Assembly (NCBI GenBank): GCA_017450545.1
Contig: JAFSTL010000105.1
Coordinates: forward strand, 1 to 21,884
Direction: 5' to 3'
DNA length: 21,884 bases
Source: Alphaproteobacteria bacterium
GTDB lineage: Bacteria; Pseudomonadota; Alphaproteobacteria; RUG11792
The translations under genes were made by a program, and so were the position numbers. Below the pieces are notes generated by a model. That model made no database searches. It worked only from the letters and a program-made list of their open reading frames with translations, and was not told the origin of the DNA. This document shows, one piece after another, positions 15,738-21,884 of this stretch (positions are counted from its first letter, which is position 1; the number at the start of each line of letters is the position of its first letter).

Positions 15738-16561
15738 GATTAGCATTTTTCGGAGATGTTGTTGGACATGCAGGACGAACGGCGTTAGTGGATTATCTGA
15801 AAACGCATAAATCACGGTGTGGTTTTGATTTTATCGTCGTAAATGGCGAAAATGCTGCGCACGGGTTTGGCATAACGCAGCGCATGTGTAACTTATTCTT
15901 TGACTGCGGAATTGATGTTATAACGATGGGAAATCACACGTTTGATAAACAGGCGGATTTGCAAATGTTCGACCGCAATAAGAATCTCATACGCCCGATA
16001 AATTACATACGAGGAACTCCGGGGCATGGCTATACAATCGTTGAGATGCCATATTCGAAAAGAAAAGTCATGGTCATAAATCTAATAGGTCACTTATTTA
16101 TGGGATATAATGAACATCCATTTTTTGCCATGGAAGACGTATTAAGCAAATACCGAATGAGGGCTAATGTTGACTTTATATTTGTGGATTTTCACGCAGA
16201 AGCGACAGCAGAAAAAGTCGCATTAGCTCATCACTTAGATGGACGGATTTCGGCGTTAGTTGGAACTCACACGCACATACCGACAGCAGATGCGCAGATT
16301 TTAAGCAAAGGGACGGGGTATTTAACCGATGCGGGAATGTGCGGTGATTTCGATTCATGCATTGGAATGGAAGTGAATGAGCCAATAAAGCGTTTTATAT
16401 CGAAGATTGATGCCGGCGCCAGATTTTCGCCTGCGTCTAAGGAGGCTACAGTCTGCGGAGTCGTTATGGATTTGGATGATAATACAGGGCTTTGTAAAAA
16501 TATAACAACGATACGTTACGGCGGATTTTTAAAAGAACAAACAGACTTCGAAAAGTTGTAA
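15734..16561 (+). CDS. ymdB: YmdB-family metallophosphoesterase (2',3'-cyclic nucleotide phosphodiesterase type)
   Basis: The 275-aa cytosolic protein matches the TIGR00282/YmdB family of dinuclear metal phosphoesterases, which in Bacillus hydrolyse cyclic nucleotides and affect biofilm and motility decisions. Metal-site residues are all visible: Asp8 in FFGDVVG, Glu39 and Asn40 in NGEN, Asn67 and His68 in GNHTFD, His154 in DFHAEAT, and His179/His181 in GTHTHIPTAD. Length is as expected (about 265-275). Start ATG 15734 overlaps the surA stop and has AAAGGA 7 nt upstream, so translation is coupled but also has its own good ribosome site. The family is certain; the biological role in this organism is not. 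Confidence 0.92.
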   Translation: MRLAFFGDVVGHAGRTALVDYLKTHKSRCGFDFIVVNGENAAHGFGITQRMCNLFFDCGIDVITMGNHTFDKQADLQMFDRNKNLIRPINYIRGTPGHGYTIVEMPYSKRKVMVINLIGHLFMGYNEHPFFAMEDVLSKYRMRANVDFIFVDFHAEATAEKVALAHHLDGRISALVGTHTHIPTADAQILSKGTGYLTDAGMCGDFDSCIGMEVNEPIKRFISKIDAGARFSPASKEATVCGVVMDLDDNTGLCKNITTIRYGGFLKEQTDFEKL

Positions 16562-16646
16562 AACGAATCTCTACCAAATTGTTCGCCAACGGAGCGTTTT
16601 AGGTGTATCATTAATACTGTATTTCGGCGCCAACCTGTTATGTAGC

Positions 16647-17855
16647 ATGAAAAAGTTAGCATTGCTGTCGGCTATCAATCAAGATATACCTCGCACCATT
16701 TGGGCTATTGGTGTATCTTCGTTGCTCATAAATCTTGCAACTTCAGTTGTTCAATCAGGTTCTGCTGTATACTTGAAGATGGTCTTGGGAATAGCCATTT
16801 CGACGATTGGTCTTATTGAGGCTGTTGTGGAATGTATTGCAAACTTGATAAAAATTTTTTCTGGAGTAATTAGCGATTATTTGCGTCGAAGAAAATGGAT
16901 TATGGCGTTGGGCTTTTCTCTGCTGACGATATCGAAGCCACTGCTGGCGATTTCGAAAGACGTTTCCGGCGTTTTATTTGCACGAACGATTGATAGGATC
17001 GGAAACGGCATACAAGCGACCCCCAGAGATGCGCTGATATCCGATTCGGCACCGAAAGCAACGAAGGGGGCATGCTATGGGCTGAGGCAAAGTCTGGCAA
17101 TTGTGGGCTCGACGCTTGGCGGTGTTTTTGGAATGATTGTCATGGAGTTAATGAATGACGATTTCCAGTTGTTATTTTCGCTTGCAACCATTCCGGCAAT
17201 TTTTGCGACGCTAATTTTGGTACTCTTTGTTAAAGAAACAAGTGGTCGTGAGCACAAACATACAAGAAAAAAGATAAAGCTAAAAGATCTAAAGTCTCTT
17301 GGTTCTCGGTTTTGGTTGCTGATGGTTGTTGTTTCAGTTTTTATGTTAGCTAGATTTGGAGAATTTTTTATATCATTGCACGCTTGCACAAATTTAAATA
17401 TGGAGAAAGCTCATATCTATGTAATCACAATAATATTTAACCTGTTCACAACATTGGCAGCGTATCCAGCCGGAATATTATCAGACAAAATGAGCAGAAT
17501 AAATTTGTTGTTTATTGGATTTGCTATGCTATTTTTTGCGGATATTAGCATTGGATTTGCGAATAATCTCTTTTGGATTTGGATAGGAGCAACCCTTTGG
17601 GGTATACAGCGGGGAATGAGCGAAGGTATTTTTGCCGTCTTGGTGTCGGATCACGTCCCACAGGGACTTAAGGGAACCGGATTTGGAATGTATTATACAG
17701 TGGTTGCAGTTTCAACATTCTGTGCATCGACATTAGCTGGATTAATTTCGCAACGTAGCTCAGAAAGTATGGCGTTTGTGTGCGGCGCTGCGATATGCGT
17801 GATTGCAAGCACAATACTTTTTGCTGTTAGAAAAAGGCTTAGAAATGACGTATGA
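16647..17855 (+). CDS. Major facilitator superfamily transporter
   Basis: The 402-aa protein has about 12 hydrophobic helices in two halves, joined by a Lys/Arg-rich cytoplasmic loop near residues 196-212 (SGREHKHTRKKIKLKD). MFS motif A is visible after helix 2 (GVISDYLRRRKWIM, about 73-86). A motif RTIDRIGNGIQATPRDALISD follows near 112-132, a pattern common in a branch of bacterial MFS proteins annotated only as efflux or sugar transporters. The second-half motif A-like loop reads AGILSDKMSRIN. The substrate cannot be predicted. The gene lies 85 bp after ymdB; dapE begins 32 bp after it and is probably co-transcribed. Confidence 0.88.
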   Translation: MKKLALLSAINQDIPRTIWAIGVSSLLINLATSVVQSGSAVYLKMVLGIAISTIGLIEAVVECIANLIKIFSGVISDYLRRRKWIMALGFSLLTISKPLLAISKDVSGVLFARTIDRIGNGIQATPRDALISDSAPKATKGACYGLRQSLAIVGSTLGGVFGMIVMELMNDDFQLLFSLATIPAIFATLILVLFVKETSGREHKHTRKKIKLKDLKSLGSRFWLLMVVVSVFMLARFGEFFISLHACTNLNMEKAHIYVITIIFNLFTTLAAYPAGILSDKMSRINLLFIGFAMLFFADISIGFANNLFWIWIGATLWGIQRGMSEGIFAVLVSDHVPQGLKGTGFGMYYTVVAVSTFCASTLAGLISQRSSESMAFVCGAAICVIASTILFAVRKRLRNDV

Positions 17856-17887
17856 TATACTGTGCGATTTTGGTGTGAATTGAAACG

Positions 17888-19012
17888 ATGATTGTTAAGT
17901 TACTTTCAGATTTGGTTTCATTTAAAACAGTGACTCCCAACGGGGATGCCGCCATAGACTATTGTGCAAAGTTTCTTGAAAAAATTGGATTTGTCTGTCA
18001 CAAATTAAACTTTGGAAGTGTTGCCAATTTATACGCCAAGTATGGAACTCATAACAAAAATATCTGCTTTGCAGGACATGTTGATGTCGTGCCACCACTG
18101 GATGGATGGAATAGCGATCCGTTTGTTTTGACTGAACGTGATGGTTTACTGTTCGGGCGCGGAACAAATGATATGAAAGGGGGACTTGCTGCTGTATTAT
18201 GCGCGATATCTGCCTTTTTGAAGAAACATACTCCAGATTTTTCTGTTTCAGTCATGTTAACGAGCGATGAAGAAATTATGGGTAAAAATGGCACAAGCAA
18301 AATTGTACAGTGGATCCAGGAACGTAATGAACAAATAACCGGATGTATACTATGTGAAAGTTGTTCGACAGACGCGACAGGAGAATACATAAAAATCGGT
18401 TGTCGTGGAAGTTTGAACGTTGATTTTAAGTCAGTTGGGACACAATGTCATGTCGTCAGTAGCAAAAAATTTGTAAATCACTTGCATTCGTTTGCTAAAT
18501 TTATATCCGACTTTGCGAACACAAAACTGGACGATGGCAACAGTAATTTTTCGCCTTCCGACATCGAAATGACATCTATAGATGTTGCAAATTCAGTGCG
18601 CAATATCATCCCAGCTAATGCAAGCGCGAAATTTAACATAAGATTTAACGATTGCTGGACTTTCGAAAAATTGGAGCATTTTATAAAAAAACAACTTCCA
18701 CAAAATATTTCTGTAAAATTTACGCGCTTTGGTTTTCCTTTTATCGGGTCTGAAACATATTTTACAAATTTTCTTGCACAAAGCATTAACAAAACCCTGG
18801 GCACTATGCCGAAAATAGGAACTGCGGGCGGAAATTCAGATGCACTGTCATTGCATAAACTTACGAACGTTGTCGAAATAGGAACGCCGATTGAAAATGC
18901 TCATATCGTGAATGAATACGTTTCTAAAACTGACCTCGAAAAATTATATAAAATTTACTTCGATATCCTAGGCAGTTTTTCCGCGTATTGTGCAAAACAT
19001 TATTCAAGATAA
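17888..19012 (+). CDS. dapE: Succinyl-diaminopimelate desuccinylase DapE
   Basis: DapE hydrolyses N-succinyl-LL-diaminopimelate, a late step to lysine and the peptidoglycan cross-link residue. The 374-aa M20 metallopeptidase shows the zinc site and catalytic residues. His64 and Asp66 lie in AGHVDVVPP, Asp95 in GRGTNDMKGG, and Glu128/Glu129 in TSDEE. Glu157 lies in CES and His339 in NAHIVNE. CRGSLN (172-177) and TAGGNSDA (312-319) match the family's RRGSLS and TSGGTSDG. A small variation is CESCS in place of GEPS after the second zinc ligand. A desuccinylase rather than another M20 enzyme is supported by the RGSLN and GWxSDPF segments. It follows the MFS gene by 32 bp and faces hppA. Confidence 0.92.
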   Translation: MIVKLLSDLVSFKTVTPNGDAAIDYCAKFLEKIGFVCHKLNFGSVANLYAKYGTHNKNICFAGHVDVVPPLDGWNSDPFVLTERDGLLFGRGTNDMKGGLAAVLCAISAFLKKHTPDFSVSVMLTSDEEIMGKNGTSKIVQWIQERNEQITGCILCESCSTDATGEYIKIGCRGSLNVDFKSVGTQCHVVSSKKFVNHLHSFAKFISDFANTKLDDGNSNFSPSDIEMTSIDVANSVRNIIPANASAKFNIRFNDCWTFEKLEHFIKKQLPQNISVKFTRFGFPFIGSETYFTNFLAQSINKTLGTMPKIGTAGGNSDALSLHKLTNVVEIGTPIENAHIVNEYVSKTDLEKLYKIYFDILGSFSAYCAKHYSR

Positions 19013-19094
19013 AAACATTATCACTTACTTGGTGTAATCTCGTTAAGATTGCTCGCTATTTCATGAGAGGCCCCACTTATATGCAAGATATAGC

Positions 19095-19123
19095 TTGACA
19101 GAAATAGTTAACATATGTATAGA
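19095..19123 (+). promoter_or_regulatory. Strong sigma70-like promoter with no downstream gene
   Basis: A perfect TTGACA (19095-19100), an ideal 17-bp spacer and TATAGA (19118-19123) lie 83 bp after the dapE stop, on the plus strand. The next gene downstream is hppA on the opposite strand, so any transcript would be non-coding or antisense to hppA. Confidence 0.45.
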
Positions 19124-19128
19124 TTTCC

Positions 19129-19194
19129 TTTAATCCTTATTTGCGGGCTTTCTGACTTCATATTTTATATAAGCGTGCATGCTCAGCTTTTTTT
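19129..19194 (+). ncRNA. Candidate small RNA (unrecognised)
   Basis: The transcript predicted from the promoter at 19095-19123 would begin near 19129. It could fold a stem TGCGGGCTT (19142-19150) with AAGCGTGCA (19171-19179), nine positions with one mismatch and one G-U pair. Eight nucleotides later comes a run of seven T (19188-19194). It matches no RNA family I know. The stem is imperfect and set back from the T-run, so termination is not certain. Confidence 0.25.
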
Positions 19195-19289
19195 ATCCAA
19201 TTCATAATTGGTCTGATGTATATAATCTTTTACGAACATTTAATGCATAATTCTCGCAATTCTGCGAAATCAACGCACATCTAGATAGA

Positions 19290-19315
19290 GCACGAAAGCC
19301 TGAAAACTCTCGTGC
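19290..19315 (-). terminator. Possible hppA transcription terminator
   Basis: An inverted repeat GCACGA (19290-19295) / TCGTGC (19310-19315) with a 14-nt loop lies 24 bp past the hppA stop in its reading direction. The following minus-strand bases are only moderately T-rich, so it is a weak candidate. Confidence 0.3.
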
Positions 19316-19338
19316 GTGATTCATGTTATATTCCGCTC

Positions 19339-21423
19339 TTATGCGGCCAACATTGCAAGCAATAATAGCGCCACTATATTTATTATCTTAATCATCGGGT
19401 TCACGGCAGGTCCTGCAGTGTCCTTGTACGGATCTCCAACAGTATCGCCAGTCACCGCTGCCTTATGAGCATCTGAGCCCTTTCCGCCAAAGTTGCCGTC
19501 CTCTATGTATTTTTTCGCGTTATCCCAAGCGCCACCGCCTGAAGTCATCGAAATAGCAACAAACAGCCCGGAAACTATCGTCCCTATGAGGGTTGCCCCT
19601 AGCGCTGAAAATGCAGCATTCTGCCCGGCTATTGCATCTATCGCGAAATAAACGATAACTGGCGCAAATAACGGCAAAATCGAAGGGACAATCATCTCCT
19701 TTATCGCGGATTTAGTCAGCAAATCAACCGCAGCTTTATAGTCTGGCTTCTCTTCTCCGGTCATTATGCCTTTGATTTCTTTGAATTGTCTTCTCACCTC
19801 AAGCACTACCGCTCCACCTGCTTTTCCAACAGCTTTCATCCCAAAAGAACCAAAGAGGTATGGCAGCATTGCTCCGAATAGCAAGCCTACCAAAACGTAT
19901 GGACTTTGCAGATTAAATTCAACATGCGTATGTGGGAAATAGTGCACCAAGTCCTCAACGTATGTCGCGAATAAAACCAGCGCTGCAAGCCCAGCAGAGC
20001 CTATGGCGTATCCCTTTGTGACCGCTTTTGTTGTGTTTCCAACCGCGTCCAAAGCATCCGTTATTTCGCGAACTTCTCCTGGTAACTCAGACATTTCAGC
20101 AATTCCGCCTGCGTTGTCTGTTACAGGTCCATACGCATCCAGTGCGACGATTATCCCTGCAAATGCAAGCATCGTTGTTGCAGCAATCGCTATTCCAAAC
20201 AACCCAGCGCAAATGTATGCACAAATTATACCGCCACAAATCACGATAGTCGGCATTGCTGTCGCTTCCATCGAAACTGCAAGCCCCTGGATTATGTTTG
20301 TTGCGTGTCCTGTTTGTGATGCGCTTGCAACGCTTTTGACAGGTCGATATGAAACCGATGTATAGAATTCAGTCACGACGACTAGCAATCCAGTCACTGC
20401 AACTCCAACCAAGCAACACTGCAACAAATTCATCGGTGTAAATACACCGCCCGCAAATGAAATCTCAGTATTCAACGAGTCGAACATCAAGCTTGTCACA
20501 GCGTATACCGATATTATCGAAGCAATGCCTGAGGCTATTAAGCCTTTATATAGCGCCTTCATGATTCTCTTGGATGAATCGAGCTTGACAAAATAAGTCC
20601 CAATTATAGAACCGATTATGCAAACCGCACTTATTGCAAGAGGATATAACATCATTGTCGCTTTGAAGTCTTCCGCAAAATGTATACTCGCCAAGACCAT
20701 AGAAGCGACTATTGTCACAGCGTACGTCTCAAACAAATCCGCTGCCATACCTGCACAATCACCAACGTTGTCTCCAACATTATCAGCTATAACTGCCGGA
20801 TTTCGAGGGTCGTCTTCCGGAATATTTGATTCAACTTTGCCAACTAAATCAGCTCCAACATCGGCGCCTTTTGTGAATATTCCTCCACCGAGTCGTGCAA
20901 AAATCGAAATTAATGATGCCCCGAAGCTCAGCGCTACTAGCGATTCTGTAACTATACGAATATCCAAATTCATCGCCCGTAAAACGAAATAGTAGCAAGA
21001 AACGCCGATAAGTCCAGCTCCGACAACGAGCATACCGGTTATTGAACCTGAATCGAATGCCACGGTGAGTGCTTTCTGAAGCGAAGTCCTCGCCGCTTCC
21101 GCTGTCCGAACGTTTGCTCGAACCGATATATTCATGCCGATATATCCTGCAATTCCGGAAAGAACTGCCCCTAAAACGAAACCAACTGCGACGTATGGTG
21201 ACAAAAAGACCCCGAGCAATATCGTCACTACGACGCCAACCAGGGCTATCGTGGAATACTGCCTATTCAAATAGGCTTTTGCTCCAATCTGTATTGCATT
21301 GGAAACTTCAACCATCCTGTCATTCCCGCAAGGCAACTTGAAGACAGAATTAATTTTCGATATCGCAAACAATACAGCGATAACACCACACGTTACGATA
21401 CCAACATCGATGAAAGGTAACAT
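19339..21423 (-). CDS. hppA: Membrane-bound proton-translocating pyrophosphatase, K+-insensitive type
   Basis: The 694-aa, roughly 16-helix membrane enzyme couples hydrolysis of pyrophosphate to proton pumping out of the cytoplasm. The substrate site appears as DVGADLVGKVE (188-198) and DNVGDNVGDCAGMAADLFE (214-232), with a second acidic cluster ALDAYGPVTDNAGGIAEM (427-444). DTVGDPYKDTAGPAVNP lies near the C-terminus. GNTTKAVTKG has Lys466 and Thr469 at the two positions that are Ala and Gly/Ala in K+-dependent enzymes, which marks the K+-insensitive class. Start ATG 21421-21423 has AGAGGA close upstream. Such pumps save energy from biosynthetic pyrophosphate and are common in alphaproteobacteria. 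The neighbours give no further clue to its regulation. Confidence 0.97.
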   Translation of the reverse strand: MLPFIDVGIVTCGVIAVLFAISKINSVFKLPCGNDRMVEVSNAIQIGAKAYLNRQYSTIALVGVVVTILLGVFLSPYVAVGFVLGAVLSGIAGYIGMNISVRANVRTAEAARTSLQKALTVAFDSGSITGMLVVGAGLIGVSCYYFVLRAMNLDIRIVTESLVALSFGASLISIFARLGGGIFTKGADVGADLVGKVESNIPEDDPRNPAVIADNVGDNVGDCAGMAADLFETYAVTIVASMVLASIHFAEDFKATMMLYPLAISAVCIIGSIIGTYFVKLDSSKRIMKALYKGLIASGIASIISVYAVTSLMFDSLNTEISFAGGVFTPMNLLQCCLVGVAVTGLLVVVTEFYTSVSYRPVKSVASASQTGHATNIIQGLAVSMEATAMPTIVICGGIICAYICAGLFGIAIAATTMLAFAGIIVALDAYGPVTDNAGGIAEMSELPGEVREITDALDAVGNTTKAVTKGYAIGSAGLAALVLFATYVEDLVHYFPHTHVEFNLQSPYVLVGLLFGAMLPYLFGSFGMKAVGKAGGAVVLEVRRQFKEIKGIMTGEEKPDYKAAVDLLTKSAIKEMIVPSILPLFAPVIVYFAIDAIAGQNAAFSALGATLIGTIVSGLFVAISMTSGGGAWDNAKKYIEDGNFGGKGSDAHKAAVTGDTVGDPYKDTAGPAVNPMIKIINIVALLLLAMLAA

Positions 21424-21592
21424 TAAATCCTCTATTGTGTTAAAAAGATAAAACCAAGCCTATTTTACAAAAAAAAACGAACAATGTGTAGCAAGACAGC
21501 CCCATTTCAAAAAACGAAGAAGCGATGCGCATTGCGAATTGTATATTCTAAGTCATAAAATTGTAAAAAAATAGATTTTCAAATGCTATGTT

Positions 21593-21621
21593 TTGACTAA
21601 CGGAAAAAATTGTGATATCCT
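21593..21621 (+). promoter_or_regulatory. Promoter for the exported protein gene at the right edge
   Basis: TTGACT (21593-21598), an ideal 17-bp spacer and TATCCT (21616-21621) lie in the 229-bp region between hppA and the last gene. Initiation near 21628 gives a leader of about 25 nt containing the AAGGAG ribosome site at 21636-21641. Confidence 0.5.
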
Positions 21622-21652
21622 GAAAACAGGCATTTAAGGAGATGTGGTTTAT

Positions 21653-21884
21653 ATGAAACTAAAATTAATATTTAGTTCGGCGCTTTTTATGATGGCAGCA
21701 TTTAATGCAAACGCACTAAAGGACGATGACTATGATATTTCGCTGATGGAAAGAGCAACGAAATGGACTCTCGATGATACTTCCAGAGCGATAGCGTCTG
21801 AAGTTTTTAGGCAACATTGGAATGCTCATTTGGCTAAAATAAGGCTACAGAATCGCCAAAAAGGAATTGTTGATGAGATAACAA
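21653..21884 (+). CDS. Start of an exported protein of unknown function, cut by the window edge
   Basis: The frame opens at ATG 21653, 11 nt after a strong AAGGAG (21636-21641), and runs off the window after 77 codons. A closer ATG at 21642 is followed at once by a stop. The N-terminus is a clear signal peptide: MKLK, a hydrophobic core, then FNANA with likely cleavage after Ala21. The mature part begins LKDDDYDISLMERATKWTLD and then looks helical and charged (AHLAKIRLQNRQKG), without cysteines. I do not recognise a family from this fragment. It has its own promoter and is divergent from hppA. Periplasmic or surface location is inferred from the signal peptide. Confidence 0.75.
   Translation, partial: MKLKLIFSSALFMMAAFNANALKDDDYDISLMERATKWTLDDTSRAIASEVFRQHWNAHLAKIRLQNRQKGIVDEIT

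Larger units (their letters stand above)
19013..19338. other. 326-bp intergenic region between convergent dapE and hppA
   Basis: No convincing protein gene is present. It holds a good plus-strand promoter (19095-19123), a possible hairpin plus T-run (19142-19194), and a perfect short hairpin CCAATT/AATTGG (19197-19211). A second hairpin is TCGCA/TGCGA (19254-19267), and a longer inverted repeat lies near the hppA end (19290-19315). A promoter pointing into a gene-free, hairpin-rich stretch is the reason for the small-RNA suggestion below. Confidence 0.7.

Noticed and set aside
1..21884. CRISPR arrays, insertion sequences, phage genes or a classical defence system
   Set aside because: No spaced repeat arrays, transposase, integrase, restriction or toxin-antitoxin signatures were seen on either strand.

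Overview
The window is AT-rich, gene-dense bacterial DNA with 17 protein genes I can support (two cut by the window edges), one tRNA gene and several promoter-like sites. LpxC and a SurA-like foldase indicate a Gram-negative outer membrane. MreB, UppP and DapE indicate a peptidoglycan-making rod-type cell. A K+-insensitive type H+-pyrophosphatase, a YmdB-type phosphoesterase, TTG starts, ATGA overlaps and low GC together suggest an alphaproteobacterium, perhaps a host-associated one of the Holosporales/Rickettsiales kind or a gut lineage. This placement is inference from gene content only; no rRNA is present.

Layout. Positions 1-1893 (+) hold the tail of a membrane permease, a membrane-anchored capsule-type glycosyltransferase and an undecaprenyl-diphosphatase, each overlapping the next by ATGA. 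Positions 1986-3424 (+) hold a strong promoter, mreB and a yggT-family gene. A convergent 237-bp gap follows. Positions 3662-7107 (-) hold alaS and lipA, overlapping by 16 bp, with a TATAAT promoter set inside a small hairpin.

Positions 7163-9876 look accessory: a secreted coiled-coil protein (-), a minimal A24 (prepilin-peptidase-like) membrane protein starting at TTG (+), and an exported protein with seven BspA-type (DUF285) leucine-rich repeats and an acidic tail (+). Next come an orphan bioC-like methyltransferase (9955-10659), lpxC (10750-11670) and tRNA-Pro(UGG) with encoded CCA (11704-11780). These face lon (11834-14140, -).

Lon is divergent from a SurA-like periplasmic foldase coupled to ymdB (14313-16561). 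An MFS transporter (16647-17855) and dapE (17888-19012) follow. A 326-bp gap between dapE and the convergent hppA holds a good promoter and several hairpins, and may encode a small RNA. hppA (19339-21423, -) is divergent from the start of an unknown exported protein (21653 to the window end).

How the genes fit together. Much of the window concerns the envelope: lipid carrier recycling (UppP), cell shape (MreB, YggT), lipid A (LpxC), diaminopimelate (DapE) and outer membrane protein folding (SurA). The rest covers general upkeep: Ala-tRNA, lipoate, protein turnover and membrane energisation. No CRISPR array, insertion sequence, phage gene or classical defence system is visible. The most unusual parts are the 7.1-9.9 kb surface-protein segment, the UppP whose motif histidine is asparagine, and the dapE-hppA intergenic region.
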